A program made the translations under genes and the position numbers. From assembly GCF_014695715.1 (NCBI RefSeq), contig NZ_JACJOT010000008.1, positions 248,001 through 312,000 of the forward strand: a stretch of 64,000 nucleotides of DNA, written 5' to 3'. The notes under the pieces were generated by a model. The model was not told the DNA's origin. It ran no database searches and saw only the letters and a program-made list of their open reading frames with translations. Positions 33,229 to 42,360 of the stretch are shown one piece after another. This stretch comes from Microcoleus sp. FACHB-68. Lineage in GTDB: Bacteria; Cyanobacteriota; Cyanobacteriia; Cyanobacteriales; Oscillatoriaceae. The number at the start of each line of letters is the position of its first letter. The first letter of the stretch is position 1.

Positions 33229-33627
33229 GCGCTAAGAAAAGCGCAATGCCGACTTTGTAGGGGAAAAGAGATTCTGAATACTTTTCAGAAGAAAGGAATT
33301 GCTTAGTGGAATGCAGCGAAGTTCAGCCATCAAACCGGCCTGCCCTTAGCGGAAAATTGGCGTTTAGACAAGCGATCTTGCTGAGGGTCTAGGAGATTCT
33401 TAAGGTGGCCAGAATGCGACAACAATCGCATTTAAGGCTTACCTATTTCTTGGAGATTATTAGAAAGTTGAAGAATTGCCAGAAACACCTTGGGGAACAG
33501 AAAAGCCAATTTATTAAACAGTCTTCGGACTCATTCAAGCTTGGGCATTTCTGACGAAAAAGTTGATAAAATCCTGCCTAAAGGGTTGATTAATGATACG
33601 ATATATATACATAAAATAAAATTGCTA

Positions 33628-34314
33628 ATGCCGTCTAATTTCCAACCGCTTCCCCGGCTCAAAGCTAAGCAAGTACGGGAGTATGGGAAGCAATATTATA
33701 TTAATGAGCAAGGTGTTCGTTTACCGAGTGTGACGACGATTCTGAGTGCCACGAAACCTCAAGAAGATCGGGATCGGCTGGCGCAGTGGCAGCAGCGTGT
33801 TGGTGTAGAGGAAGCTTACCGCATTTCTTCAACGGCGGGACGCAGGGGAACGGGCACTCACAAGCACATTGAACGCTATCTTTTGGGTGAGGATGTTATT
33901 TGTCCAGATGGGATAAAGCCTTATTGGGAAAGTGTTGAGCCGGTGTTGCAAGAAATTGAGGATGTGCGATTGGTTGAAGGCAATATTTTTCACTACGATT
34001 TGCGCTACGCCGGCAGGGTAGATTGTGTTGCGAGTTATCGCGGGATTCCCTGTGTTTGTGACTGGAAAACTGCCGATTCTCCTAAAGGTTCAGTTGAGCG
34101 TTTGTACGATTATCCGCTCCAATTAGCTGCCTATGCCGGCGCGGTTAATCATTCTTATCAAGATTGCGGGATTGAAATCAATCATGCAATGTTAGTGGTG
34201 GCGATTCCTGAAATGCCGGCTGAGGTGTTTTGGTTTGAGCCGGCAGTCGTCATGGATTATTGGTGCCGGTGGCAAGAAAGAGTCAAGACTTTTTGGCAGC
34301 GTCAAAGCTGGTAA
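33628..34314 (+). CDS. RecB/Cas4-like PD-(D/E)XK nuclease domain protein
   Basis: 228 residues from ATG 33628 (MPSNFQPLPRLKAKQ); an upstream in-frame extension to 33490 looks non-coding. The nuclease signatures are in order: GTGTHKHIERYL, then YAGRVDCVASYRGIPCVCDW followed by K (catalytic D in RVDCV and the DWK version of D/ExK), and the QxxxY motif in YPLQLAAYAGAV, as in RecB-family exonucleases. No helicase or cas genes are nearby and there is no CRISPR array in the window, so it is probably a stand-alone DNA repair or phage-type exonuclease. Substrate unknown. Confidence 0.75.
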   Translation: MPSNFQPLPRLKAKQVREYGKQYYINEQGVRLPSVTTILSATKPQEDRDRLAQWQQRVGVEEAYRISSTAGRRGTGTHKHIERYLLGEDVICPDGIKPYWESVEPVLQEIEDVRLVEGNIFHYDLRYAGRVDCVASYRGIPCVCDWKTADSPKGSVERLYDYPLQLAAYAGAVNHSYQDCGIEINHAMLVVAIPEMPAEVFWFEPAVVMDYWCRWQERVKTFWQRQSW

Positions 34315-34349
34315 AGCTGTAGGAAACATTTACTTTTTTCCCTACAGCT
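34315..34349. terminator. Likely bidirectional terminator between convergent genes
   Basis: AGCTGTAGG (34315-34323) and CCTACAGCT (34341-34349) form a perfect nine-base stem, directly after the nuclease stop and before the end of the convergent patatin gene. A T-run lies in the loop rather than after the stem, so termination strength is uncertain. Confidence 0.5.
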
Positions 34350-34375
34350 ACGCCCATTAAAAACTACTCTTCTAC

Positions 34376-35416
34376 CTACAGCAGAAAATCGATAAATTTA
34401 TCCAATTTTTCACTATTGTCTGAAGCCGTGTCATTGGCTAATTGTCTCAACTTTTTCAAATTCTCCTCTGACACATTATCCATTTCTGCCATTGGACTGT
34501 GATTTGGTATAACCGTATTAATTCTTAGGTATTGTTCTGGGGTTTTGATCGTATCAAAAACCTGAAGTAATTGAAAATGTACGGTTTCGGCAACCCCCGT
34601 CATAATGATATTAATAATCGGGTTAACCCATTGGATTTTTCCCCAATCTTTTGCTTGAGCGTAAGAGTAAGATTCTTTAATATCGCCTGTCCCCAAGGAT
34701 AAGACCACCATATCTTTTGCACTCGGATTTGCTTGTGATGGATCTTCCGGTGTTGGCTTTCGCTGTAATTTTGTTCGGGCTTCGGCATAGGCGCATAGTG
34801 TTGGGTTATTTGCAAAAACTCCCCCATCGATATAAGGATAGCTTTTAGAGGCAAGTGATGTAATTTTTGCTACTTCAAAAAACGTGGGCGCGGCAGAAGT
34901 CGCTCGCGCTGCATCTCTAACAAAATAATTTTGATCTAAATCTTTTATGGCATCATGCTGAGTAAAAAATCGAGCTTTTCTTGCTTCAATATCATAAGCG
35001 GTAATTAAACACGGCTTGAGTAATTGGCTCAGCTTTAAATCTTTAAAGTACTCTGTTAATAAATTCTCTATGGGTGCTGATGGGTATTTTTCATCGGTGA
35101 TGCCTGCTAAAGATTGCAATTTTTTAAAGAACGGAGCTGAAAAAATTTGGCCTCCTCTATCTAGATAAATATCGACTGCGTTTTTTGCAGTAAATTTAGG
35201 TCTTGTTGGATTTTTTTCATCAGGACACAAATAAATGCAGGTTAAAATACCTCCTGTACTGGTGCCGGCAATCAAATCGAAATAATCGGCAATTCTTGCA
35301 TCTGGATTGCCTGTCCGATTCTTAATTTTTTCTTCCAGTGTTACTAAAACTTGTCCCGGTATAATTCCCCGAATTCCGCCCCCGTCAATTGAAAGAATTC
35401 TGGTGTATTTTGACAT
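34376..35416 (-). CDS. Patatin-like phospholipase
   Basis: 346 residues. The family's oxyanion-hole motif DGGGIRG is at 11-17, the nucleophile elbow GTSTGG at 51-56 (Ser53) and the catalytic aspartate in DGG at 197-199, so the Ser-Asp dyad is intact. Patatins hydrolyse acyl groups of glycerolipids. The architecture is a single patatin domain of normal length with no signal peptide. Some bacterial patatins are effectors of cyclic-nucleotide defence systems, but no nucleotidyltransferase or sensor gene is next to this one, so a general lipid role is more likely. Confidence 0.88.
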   Translation of the reverse strand: MSKYTRILSIDGGGIRGIIPGQVLVTLEEKIKNRTGNPDARIADYFDLIAGTSTGGILTCIYLCPDEKNPTRPKFTAKNAVDIYLDRGGQIFSAPFFKKLQSLAGITDEKYPSAPIENLLTEYFKDLKLSQLLKPCLITAYDIEARKARFFTQHDAIKDLDQNYFVRDAARATSAAPTFFEVAKITSLASKSYPYIDGGVFANNPTLCAYAEARTKLQRKPTPEDPSQANPSAKDMVVLSLGTGDIKESYSYAQAKDWGKIQWVNPIINIIMTGVAETVHFQLLQVFDTIKTPEQYLRINTVIPNHSPMAEMDNVSEENLKKLRQLANDTASDNSEKLDKFIDFLL

Positions 35417-35520
35417 GGTTATTTGAGTTCCCTGTAGATTGATTTGTTTGCAATCTTAGCAGATGAGAGGTGGAATTTGTTTATCTTGTAACAGATGTTT
35501 AAATGTGCCCAATATGGGGA

Positions 35521-36150
35521 TCATAAAAGCTCCGCCAAGCCAATTTTTCGAGCTGCTAGCATATAACGGAAAATATATTCTATCAGCTCAATATAATTAT
35601 ACGCGCTTGCTTGGGAGTCAGCCCAAACCGTGACACCGTGATCTCGGATGAGCAATACCGGCACTTGCGGCGGCTCAACCTGAAAACGCGTGCGAATGTC
35701 AGCGGCAATTTCAGGCACTTGGAAATGATTTTCAAACATCGGCACTGTGACTTTAGGATTTTTCTCCCAAATTCCCAGCCCTTTTAGCATTTCGATTGCC
35801 GGCAAAGGTAGCCCCTCGTGATTACTCATCCGAGAGATTAAATTTGCTTCAATTGAGTGAACATGATAGCAGGCTTGGGCTTTTGGAAAACAGGCATATA
35901 TCGCTTCATGAATGCTTGTTTCAGCAGAAGGGCGGGCATCAGGATGGGGCTGCTCTAGCACTGTACCATCAAGTGCTACGCGGATAAAATCGTTAGGTGT
36001 TAAATGCCCCTTATTGCGCCCACTGGCAGTAATCCAAAAGCTGCCATCGGGCACCCGCGCCGAGAGGTTGCCGGCGGTGCCAACCATCCAGCCTTGCGTG
36101 TAAAAATGGCTGGCTGCTGCAATTAAATTTTGTCTGGGATCGGTGTTCAT
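35521..36150 (-). CDS. mtnB: Methylthioribulose-1-phosphate dehydratase
   Basis: 209 residues of the class II aldolase fold. It dehydrates 5-methylthioribulose-1-phosphate to the diketo intermediate of the methionine salvage pathway. GWMVGTAGNLSARV, zinc ligands H96 and H98 in CYHVHSIEAN, a third histidine in RDHGVTVWA, and SAETSIH are all present. mtnX, mtnW and mtnD lie downstream on the same strand reading away from mtnD, but an SLH/WG gene separates mtnB from mtnX, so they are probably not one transcript. Length is normal. Confidence 0.9.
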   Translation of the reverse strand: MNTDPRQNLIAAASHFYTQGWMVGTAGNLSARVPDGSFWITASGRNKGHLTPNDFIRVALDGTVLEQPHPDARPSAETSIHEAIYACFPKAQACYHVHSIEANLISRMSNHEGLPLPAIEMLKGLGIWEKNPKVTVPMFENHFQVPEIAADIRTRFQVEPPQVPVLLIRDHGVTVWADSQASAYNYIELIEYIFRYMLAARKIGLAELL

Positions 36151-36159
36151 CTATATAAT

Positions 36160-36190
36160 AGTCCTGAGTTGATGAGTGCTGATTGCTGAG
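36160..36190. repeat. Degenerate CTCAGCA-type heptads
   Basis: About four seven-base units (AGTCCTG, AGTTGAT, GAGTGCT, GATTGCT) in the gap upstream of mtnB. They belong to the family found in the NRPS genes but have decayed. Confidence 0.4.
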
Positions 36191-36315
36191 TTTAAGAGAA
36201 GAGAGTTTTTGGATAAAAGTTCTGAGTGGAAGCAGAGAGGTTTTTGAGGGGTTTATTAGATTATTTTACAGAAATTTTATTCACTGTCTCTCTCTCCAGC
36301 AGAGGCAAGATTTTA

Positions 36316-37932
36316 TTACTTAAGGGGATTGCGAAGATAACCCCAAATGCCGCCCCGGAAATTGGTTTCAACCACTGGATTGGCAGAGGAATCGTATCCT
36401 ACAGTAGTTTCCCATTTTCCGCCCACATTTACCAGTGCCATGCCATCAGAAAACGAATAAGCGTTGTCAAATTGTGCTGGGAATACAAATTTGCCGGTTT
36501 TGTCGATAAAACCGGCTTTGTTGCCGATTCTTACCAGCGCTAACCCTTCCGAAAAGGGTGCGGCTTCAGCTTCTATAGCGTTTTTAGGGCCATAAAATTG
36601 CGGCTGAATCACGAGCTTTCCAGTTTTGTCGATATAACCCCATTTTCCCCCCACTCTCGCTGCGGCTAGCCCTTCTGAAAATGAGCGGGAATCTTCAAGT
36701 TGTTGGGAAGAAAAGACAAAATTTCCGGTTTTATCAATATAGCCGGTTCCGATATTTGCTAAGCCGTCGGAAAAAGGATAAGCAAAGCTATAGAGTGGCT
36801 CAATAACAAAGTTCCCCGTTTTATCAATATACCCCCACTGGGAAAGAGCGCCTTCTCTTTCAGGAGGTGCGTAGACAGCGGCTAACCCTTCGGAAAAGGA
36901 ATAAGCGAGGCTAAATTTGGGCGGAATAACGAGAGTGCCGGTGGTGTTAATATAGCCGTATTTTTCGCCAATTTTGACTCGCGCCATCCCATCGGAGAAA
37001 GCTTCAGCCGCATCAAATTGCTGCGGAGTGACGAAGTCGCCGGTTTTGTTGATATAACCCCATTTTTCGCCTATTTTTGCGGGGGCTAATCCATCGGCAA
37101 AGGAACTGGCAGAAGTAAATGGAGGTTGAATGATGAAGTTGCCGGCTCTATCGATATAACCCCATTTTTCGCCTAATTTCGCCGGCGCTAACCCTTCAGA
37201 AAAGGAACCGGCGTGATCAAATTTGGGTTGAATGATAAAGTTGCCGGTTTTATCAATAAACCCAGATTTGGTATTAACTGTTACCATTGCTAGTCCTTCT
37301 GAAAAGGAAGCCGCCCAATAAAATTGCGGCTGAATGGCAAATAACTCGCTGCCGGCAACATACTGTTTGGGAACTGTATTCGACAGATGTAATGCCTGAG
37401 AAAGCATCGCAGCGACTTCCCCTCTCGTTGCATCTTGATTCGGTTTTAGCTGTTTAATATTAGGATAGTTAACAACCAAAAGTCCTGCGGTTGCTGCCGC
37501 GACTGCATTGATGGCGTAGTTAGGAATTTGCATTGCATCTTCATAATATCTCTTGAGAATTTCCGAAGAATTTGCAGGGGCGGTATATTTTAGCCCATTT
37601 GCTAAGATTACCAATGCTTGTACTCGCTGCAGTTTTCGCGTCGGCTGAAAGGTGCCATCAGGATAGCCGGTAAAAAATTCTTTTTCATAAGCCGTTTTAA
37701 CCGCTTCGTAAGCCCAGTGAGTTGCCGGCACATCTTTAAAGGTAATAGCGTTGCGTTTTTTTTCTATATTCGGGAACGCTTTGCACATCAAAACAGCAAA
37801 TTCTGCACGGGTAATGGTTGCATCGGGGCGAAAGCTGCCATCTGGGTAGCCACCAGCTATTTTTAGCGTTTGCAGTTGGGAAATACACGCTTGCGCCCAG
37901 TGCTTTTCGATGTCAGAAAAGGAAGATGCCAT
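36316..37932 (-). CDS. SLH-domain and WG-repeat protein
   Basis: 538 residues. Residues 1-180 hold three S-layer-homology modules (FSDIEKHWAQACISQLQTL, then FKDVPATHWAYEAVKTAYEK, and a degenerate third), each with the GGYPDGSFRPD/TRAEF pattern. From about 200 to the end run eight to nine WG beta-hairpin repeats of the form F-SEGLAxVxxxGKWGYIDKTGxxVIxPxF. SLH modules usually bind the cell wall or outer envelope, but no signal peptide is visible here, so secretion is uncertain. WG repeats are protein-binding scaffolds common in cyanobacteria. It interrupts the methionine-salvage genes without obvious link to them. Confidence 0.85.
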   Translation of the reverse strand: MASSFSDIEKHWAQACISQLQTLKIAGGYPDGSFRPDATITRAEFAVLMCKAFPNIEKKRNAITFKDVPATHWAYEAVKTAYEKEFFTGYPDGTFQPTRKLQRVQALVILANGLKYTAPANSSEILKRYYEDAMQIPNYAINAVAAATAGLLVVNYPNIKQLKPNQDATRGEVAAMLSQALHLSNTVPKQYVAGSELFAIQPQFYWAASFSEGLAMVTVNTKSGFIDKTGNFIIQPKFDHAGSFSEGLAPAKLGEKWGYIDRAGNFIIQPPFTSASSFADGLAPAKIGEKWGYINKTGDFVTPQQFDAAEAFSDGMARVKIGEKYGYINTTGTLVIPPKFSLAYSFSEGLAAVYAPPEREGALSQWGYIDKTGNFVIEPLYSFAYPFSDGLANIGTGYIDKTGNFVFSSQQLEDSRSFSEGLAAARVGGKWGYIDKTGKLVIQPQFYGPKNAIEAEAAPFSEGLALVRIGNKAGFIDKTGKFVFPAQFDNAYSFSDGMALVNVGGKWETTVGYDSSANPVVETNFRGGIWGYLRNPLK

Positions 37933-37996
37933 AAGGTTAGATTAGAAAGTTATATTTGGCATTTTAGATAGAAGCTGATAGGGCTTTCTCTAAAAC

Positions 37997-38632
37997 TTAA
38001 TGATTTTTCCACCGGCTGGTCAACTGTTTCCGGATATCAACAAAATCATTCCAGGGAATATAAGCTTTTTGCCGCTCATCTAGATAGTCTGCAAGACGAT
38101 CTCGCGCAAAAACCAGAGATGCTTGCATCGCCATATTTAAATCTGTAACTGAATCTCCAATTGCTATGAATTCATCAGCCTGATATTGTGCCATCACCGG
38201 CACCTTTGCCAGTAACTCTGTTTCTCCCTCAAAATCTGAGTGTACTTGCAGATATTCACTGCTCGTTTTGACATCTACAGCATAAATGGCATGGATGCGA
38301 TTTAACAGGGGTTCAAGCACCGTTTGTACGATCCCCCGCACTCCTCCGGAAACGACGACAAAAGGCACTCCTTCTGCATCCAAGAAATCAAGTAATTCGA
38401 CTAAACCTGGGCGCATCACTTTGGCGCGGGCGAATTCAATTATTTCGGGATATCTTTGTGAGGGGATAGATTCTAAAAGTTGACGCACGCCTTCTCGCAA
38501 TGTTAATCGCAAGGCATACATTTCGGGCATGAGTTTGGCGGAAAGTTCGGGGGTAAAGTGTTTGAGCATTCCAACAAAGGTTTCTTCTGCGGTGATGGTG
38601 CCGTCAAAGTCACAGAAAACGATTCGTTTCAT
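37997..38632 (-). CDS. mtnX: 2-hydroxy-3-keto-5-methylthiopentenyl-1-phosphate phosphatase
   Basis: 211 residues of the HAD superfamily. The catalytic DxD is D8/D10 in VFCDFDGTIT; motif II lies in VVSGGVRGIV and the acidic motif IV in AIGDSVTDLNMAM. MtnX dephosphorylates the product of MtnW to give the acireductone that MtnD oxidises; the presence of both mtnW and mtnD nearby supports this assignment over other HAD phosphatases such as serine phosphatase. Confidence 0.85.
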   Translation of the reverse strand: MKRIVFCDFDGTITAEETFVGMLKHFTPELSAKLMPEMYALRLTLREGVRQLLESIPSQRYPEIIEFARAKVMRPGLVELLDFLDAEGVPFVVVSGGVRGIVQTVLEPLLNRIHAIYAVDVKTSSEYLQVHSDFEGETELLAKVPVMAQYQADEFIAIGDSVTDLNMAMQASLVFARDRLADYLDERQKAYIPWNDFVDIRKQLTSRWKNH

Positions 38633-38710
38633 TTTTGGTTGGTTAAAATTTTTTATATTTTCTCATAGCTTGGGAATTAAAGTTAGGAAAATATGGATTT
38701 TTAAATTAAC

Positions 38711-38737
38711 CGCAGATTAACGCAGATTAACGCAGAT
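38711..38737. repeat. 10-bp tandem repeat CGCAGATTAA
   Basis: Two full units and a third partial one (CGCAGAT) in the gap between mtnX and the EEP gene. The rest of the gap is AT-rich with no gene. A single related CGCAGATAAA is seen near 29588. Confidence 0.6.
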
Positions 38738-38763
38738 GGATTATTCTATTGGTGATTAGGTTT

Positions 38764-39633
38764 TTAAATTTTGATTGGGGAGGATTGCCAGAGGAGGCTG
38801 CCGGTTAAACCGAAATGATCAGAAGGAAAGACTTTTGGGTATTTGGGAGAAATTGGCTTTGTTCCCAACATTTCAATCGAATCTGGTTGCCAATTGAGCG
38901 AATCTGAGCGGATAAAGATTCGATCAAAGCGGACTTTTCTTTCTTTTCCTTTTCGCTCAAGTCTCATAATATTAATATCTGTATCTTCCGTGTAACCGGC
39001 TTCTTCGCTTCTCAAAACTGCCCACATATCTTGGTATCTGCTATCAATATTATCGTTTTCGCTTTTCCAAGAAGAACAAAAGTTAAAATCTCCCATGAGC
39101 AAAGCATGAGGTGAATCTTGAATGAGGGGAAAAATTAAAGAAAGCTGTTCGGCGCGAAGAGAGGCGGAAGATTTTTGACTTTCTAAATGTACGGTTGCAA
39201 TTTTAATAACTTCTCCATTCACACACAGTTCAGAAATTAATAATGTGCGGTTCATGGCGCTAGGTAATTTATAAAAAGATAACCGGCTTATGGGAATTCT
39301 CGACAGAAATAACACCCCGTAGGGAGTAACGGTTGCCCCTTTAGCGTCAGAAATATAGTAATTATTTCTTACCCATTCTTGCTGTAAAAGAATTTTCAAA
39401 AAGCTGGGGGTGACTTCTTGCAAACTGATGACATCGGCATCGCAATCATGTAATATTTGCAGTAAAGCTTCGCAACGGTTTTTGCGGTAATATTCTGAAA
39501 ACCAAACATTATAAGTAACCAGCGTTAATTGAGTAGCGGTAATATTAACACCGGCATCTGCATTATCCACCCAAGACCGTTTTTTTTGGTTAAATTTTTG
39601 TGGGGTTAGTTGTTTTCCCAAACTTAACTTCAT
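38764..39633 (-). CDS. Endonuclease/exonuclease/phosphatase family protein (TDP2-like)
   Basis: About 289 residues from ATG 39633 (MKLSLGKQLTPQKFN), chosen because it lies four bases after the mtnW stop; a longer in-frame start at 39681 would overlap mtnW by 44 bases. The EEP motifs appear in order: LTLVTYNVWF, ISLQEVTP, TVHLES, LMGDFNF, VRFDRIF and PSDHFGL. This set matches Mg-dependent phosphodiesterases of the TDP2 type that cut 5'-phosphotyrosyl or other phosphodiester bonds. The tight spacing suggests translational coupling to mtnW. Confidence 0.82.
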   Translation of the reverse strand: MKLSLGKQLTPQKFNQKKRSWVDNADAGVNITATQLTLVTYNVWFSEYYRKNRCEALLQILHDCDADVISLQEVTPSFLKILLQQEWVRNNYYISDAKGATVTPYGVLFLSRIPISRLSFYKLPSAMNRTLLISELCVNGEVIKIATVHLESQKSSASLRAEQLSLIFPLIQDSPHALLMGDFNFCSSWKSENDNIDSRYQDMWAVLRSEEAGYTEDTDINIMRLERKGKERKVRFDRIFIRSDSLNWQPDSIEMLGTKPISPKYPKVFPSDHFGLTGSLLWQSSPIKI

Positions 39634-39637
39634 TCGT

Positions 39638-40798
39638 TCAGGTTGCACCCCACTTTTCAACGGCACGGCGCAAGGGGCCATTTGGTAAAGACTCTAGCTC
39701 AAACGCTTTACCTTCTCCCCACCATTCCAGCGCCTCAAAGAAAGCTTGAACCCCTGCTGCCGCCCCATCTGGGTGATCCATGATCCCCGTACCGGCATTA
39801 AGAATTACCTGCTGCCCGTAATCTGCCAGCGCTTTGGGGACAATTCCGGGATGGATGCCGGCGGAGGGAACGGGAAAAACATTGCGAACCCGCAAATTAT
39901 CCCGAATTCGGGCTTCCTCCCCCGCATCAAACGGCAAACTGCCATAGTGGGCGGGATAGAGCACCGCATCTGCCCCGGCATAAGCCATCAGCGTCCCCAA
40001 CACCACCGAGTAAGCCATGCCATGTTCAGGGGCGGCACACAGGGCACCGGCAAGGGCTGGATGCACAAAAACCGGCACGTCAATTTCCGGATCAGATGCC
40101 AGTTGTTCCAAGACTGAAAAGCCGTAGGAAAGCACGTTCAGCAGCAGTGCATTCGCACCTTCTGCAACGAGACGTTTCGCCATTTCTACCGGGTTTTTGC
40201 CGGTAACGTTCACCGCATAAAGCACGGTACGCCCGGTTTCTCGCTTCACCGCATCCAGCACTTTGCGGCAAGCTTGCAAGCGTTGCAACGTGGGTGCGCC
40301 GGCCAAGTCGCCCATGATTTCATCATCTTTAATAATATCGAGACCGGCACCGGCCACCTCTTTTAAAATCGCGGCATGATCTTCAGCAGAAAGACCCAAA
40401 GCCGGTTTAAAAATGGCCATAATTAAAGGCCGATCACGCACACCCAGACGTTCCCGAATGCCGGTGATCCCGAATTTGGGACGTGTGCCATAACCCTCTG
40501 GCAGCCGTACCGCCACCACTTTTGCCGCACCTGCCATCGAATATTTCCCGAAAATCATCGTTAGCAGACTGGGTATGTCGTTCTCGACATTCGCCACGGG
40601 AAAACGGATCGTCGCTAAACTGTGCCCAGTCGGTTCACTGCTGACGGCAACAACTTCAGCTAAATGCGAACGCAGCGACTCCTCACGGTGGGCAAAACGG
40701 GCATCCCAAGTGCCGGCAGTTTGCCCAACTGCAATCATTTTGGCTTGTCGTGAGGCATCGATGCCGGGAGGAAAGCGGTAGTCTACTTCAATCGTCAT
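39638..40798 (-). CDS. mtnW: RuBisCO-like 2,3-diketo-5-methylthiopentyl-1-phosphate enolase
   Basis: 386 residues, Form IV RuBisCO-like protein. It enolises 2,3-diketo-5-methylthiopentyl-1-phosphate in methionine salvage. FKPALGLS (K131) and GLDIIKDDE (K157, the carbamylation-type lysine with the following acidic metal ligands) are conserved, as are HPALAGA and the late GIHPGIVPKALADYG phosphate-binding segment. The substitutions relative to true RuBisCO and the mtn neighbours exclude carbon fixation. mtnD lies upstream by 36 bases on the same strand. A short degenerate heptad run (CAGGTGT, 40803-40823) fills that gap. Confidence 0.92.
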   Translation of the reverse strand: MTIEVDYRFPPGIDASRQAKMIAVGQTAGTWDARFAHREESLRSHLAEVVAVSSEPTGHSLATIRFPVANVENDIPSLLTMIFGKYSMAGAAKVVAVRLPEGYGTRPKFGITGIRERLGVRDRPLIMAIFKPALGLSAEDHAAILKEVAGAGLDIIKDDEIMGDLAGAPTLQRLQACRKVLDAVKRETGRTVLYAVNVTGKNPVEMAKRLVAEGANALLLNVLSYGFSVLEQLASDPEIDVPVFVHPALAGALCAAPEHGMAYSVVLGTLMAYAGADAVLYPAHYGSLPFDAGEEARIRDNLRVRNVFPVPSAGIHPGIVPKALADYGQQVILNAGTGIMDHPDGAAAGVQAFFEALEWWGEGKAFELESLPNGPLRRAVEKWGAT

Positions 40799-40834
40799 CG
40801 GTCAATTGTCAGGTGTCAGGTGCAATGATATTGA

Positions 40835-41392
40835 TCAACCGGCAACTGCCAGAGGACGGAGGCGAATTTCGGTGCCGGTGTACTCAGGCGTCCATCCCTC
40901 GGTGCCGATAAAGTAACGCACTGCTTTAATGCGGCGTCCTTCTGTGAGATAAAACCAGTGTTCCGTGCCGGCGGGTACGTTGATATACTCTTCAGGCTGC
41001 ACGGTTAGTTCCACCTGACTGCCATCCGGGCGCACAAACCCAAACACGCCTTCGCCGGCGATGATGTAGCGCACTTCGTCATCCGCGTGAGTGTGGCAAG
41101 GCTTGAATTTTGACAGCAAGGTGTCGAGATTGGGGATTTCTGGATGCAGTACAATCAGGTCGCGCGATTGATAGCCATCGGTGCGTTGAAGTTCCTCGAA
41201 ATAGCCATCAAGGTTTTGCAACAATTGCTCTTTTTCAGCATCACCCAGCACATCTTTGGCAAGCAGGGCGCGAGTTTCGGGATTTTCCCCCACCGGCCAC
41301 CGGCTGAGCTTAATATTTAAAGGCGCTAATTCAGCGGCAATCTCAATCAGATCCGTGAGTTGGGTGCCATTTTCGAGTTGTAGAATGGCCAT
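40835..41392 (-). CDS. mtnD: Acireductone dioxygenase
   Basis: 185 residues of the cupin fold. Metal ligands H100, H102 and E106 in CHTHADDEVRY and H145 in AGTEHWFYL are present. The enzyme oxidises the acireductone of methionine salvage to the keto acid precursor of methionine (Fe form) or off-pathway products (Ni form). A strong Shine-Dalgarno GGAGGT lies just before the ATG. It is the first gene of the mtnD-mtnW-EEP run on the minus strand. Confidence 0.92.
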   Translation of the reverse strand: MAILQLENGTQLTDLIEIAAELAPLNIKLSRWPVGENPETRALLAKDVLGDAEKEQLLQNLDGYFEELQRTDGYQSRDLIVLHPEIPNLDTLLSKFKPCHTHADDEVRYIIAGEGVFGFVRPDGSQVELTVQPEEYINVPAGTEHWFYLTEGRRIKAVRYFIGTEGWTPEYTGTEIRLRPLAVAG

Positions 41393-41873
41393 AGCGCACC
41401 TCCGGTTAGTTGTGGGGATAAGCTCAGTGGGCTGAGCGGAACACTGACAACTGTATCAAAAATTTCCCTGGTTTATCGAGTTTAGATGCTGTAATGGTTG
41501 GCCGGCGCTGGGTTTAAATCGAGTGCGGCAACGACCGCTTCACAATTCTTAAGAATATCGATTTTGGACGGTAGCCCTACAGGATGTGGCCGGCACCGAT
41601 AAAGGACTCCGCAAACCTGGCCTGCTTTTCAGCTGATTTATCCAAGAAACAACCAGACTCTTTAACAGGATTTTGTATAGAATAAAATCAATATCTTTCA
41701 AAAAAACTTTGATGTAAAGCGGCACAAGATAACTGAAATGAACGTCCTAGTGAGCAGTGTTGGGGAAAACAAAGTCTTTTAAGTCTGTTTTCTAGCAACA
41801 GCTTATTTAAAACCCCGATCTTTTTCCATCCGATAACCGTTACAAAACACCTTTTCAGGAGTGTAATTTTACA
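41393..41873. other. 481-bp gap between mtnD and the next divergent gene
   Basis: No gene, tRNA or strong repeat is seen. It must contain the promoter of the mtnD run on its left. Near its right edge AGGAG precedes the ATG at 41874. Confidence 0.4.
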
Positions 41874-42272
41874 ATGATGCAATCTTTTAAATTAATGAAA
41901 AAAAGAACGCAAAGCGTCAATAATGATGAAAGCATGATAGTGCTGGGCGTTCATATGTCAGGAGTGATTGGCTGTGACGTAAAACCACTTCATCTTCCGC
42001 GTTCTGTTGTGGAGAAATACTTTAAGTCGCCGCAAGCAAGAATTGCCATACAAAATTGTATAGCCCAAGCCAAAGATAACCCCTTGCAAGTTTACCGGCC
42101 AAACATTCAAATTCGAGTGCAAGTCACTCCAGGAATTGCACTCGCCATTAAAACCAGCAATATTCAATCGATCTTGGGTCTTCAACAATTTCTAGAAGAG
42201 ATCAAGAATGAAACCAATTATTTAACTGTAATAGGCCGCTCTGCAAAAGAAGATGAACTTTTACAAATTTAA
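41874..42272 (+). CDS. Hypothetical protein
   Basis: 132 residues, soluble, basic at the N-terminus (MKKRTQSVNNDESM). A central hydrophobic stretch IVLGVHMSGVIGCDVKPLHL is followed by VTPGIALAIKTSNIQ and a helical C-terminus. AGGAG is well placed before ATG 41874. No family recognised, and the neighbours (a ZIP-like membrane protein convergent to it) give no clue. Confidence 0.5.
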   Translation: MMQSFKLMKKRTQSVNNDESMIVLGVHMSGVIGCDVKPLHLPRSVVEKYFKSPQARIAIQNCIAQAKDNPLQVYRPNIQIRVQVTPGIALAIKTSNIQSILGLQQFLEEIKNETNYLTVIGRSAKEDELLQI

Positions 42273-42360
42273 ATAAAACACAAGGTTAAGCCCAATAAAA
42301 TGAACTTGTAAAAGTTTTAATTTAAATAATGCCAATTAACCGCATAATTCTTAACAGTAA

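Noticed and set aside
33628-34314. Cas4 identity for the RecB-like nuclease
   Set aside because: No CRISPR array or other cas gene in the window, and no cysteine set for the Cas4 Fe-S cluster is evident.
34376-35416. CBASS effector role for the patatin
   Set aside because: No cyclic oligonucleotide synthase or accessory gene beside it.
39638-40798. True RuBisCO large subunit
   Set aside because: 386 residues with Form IV features and methionine-salvage neighbours; it is MtnW.
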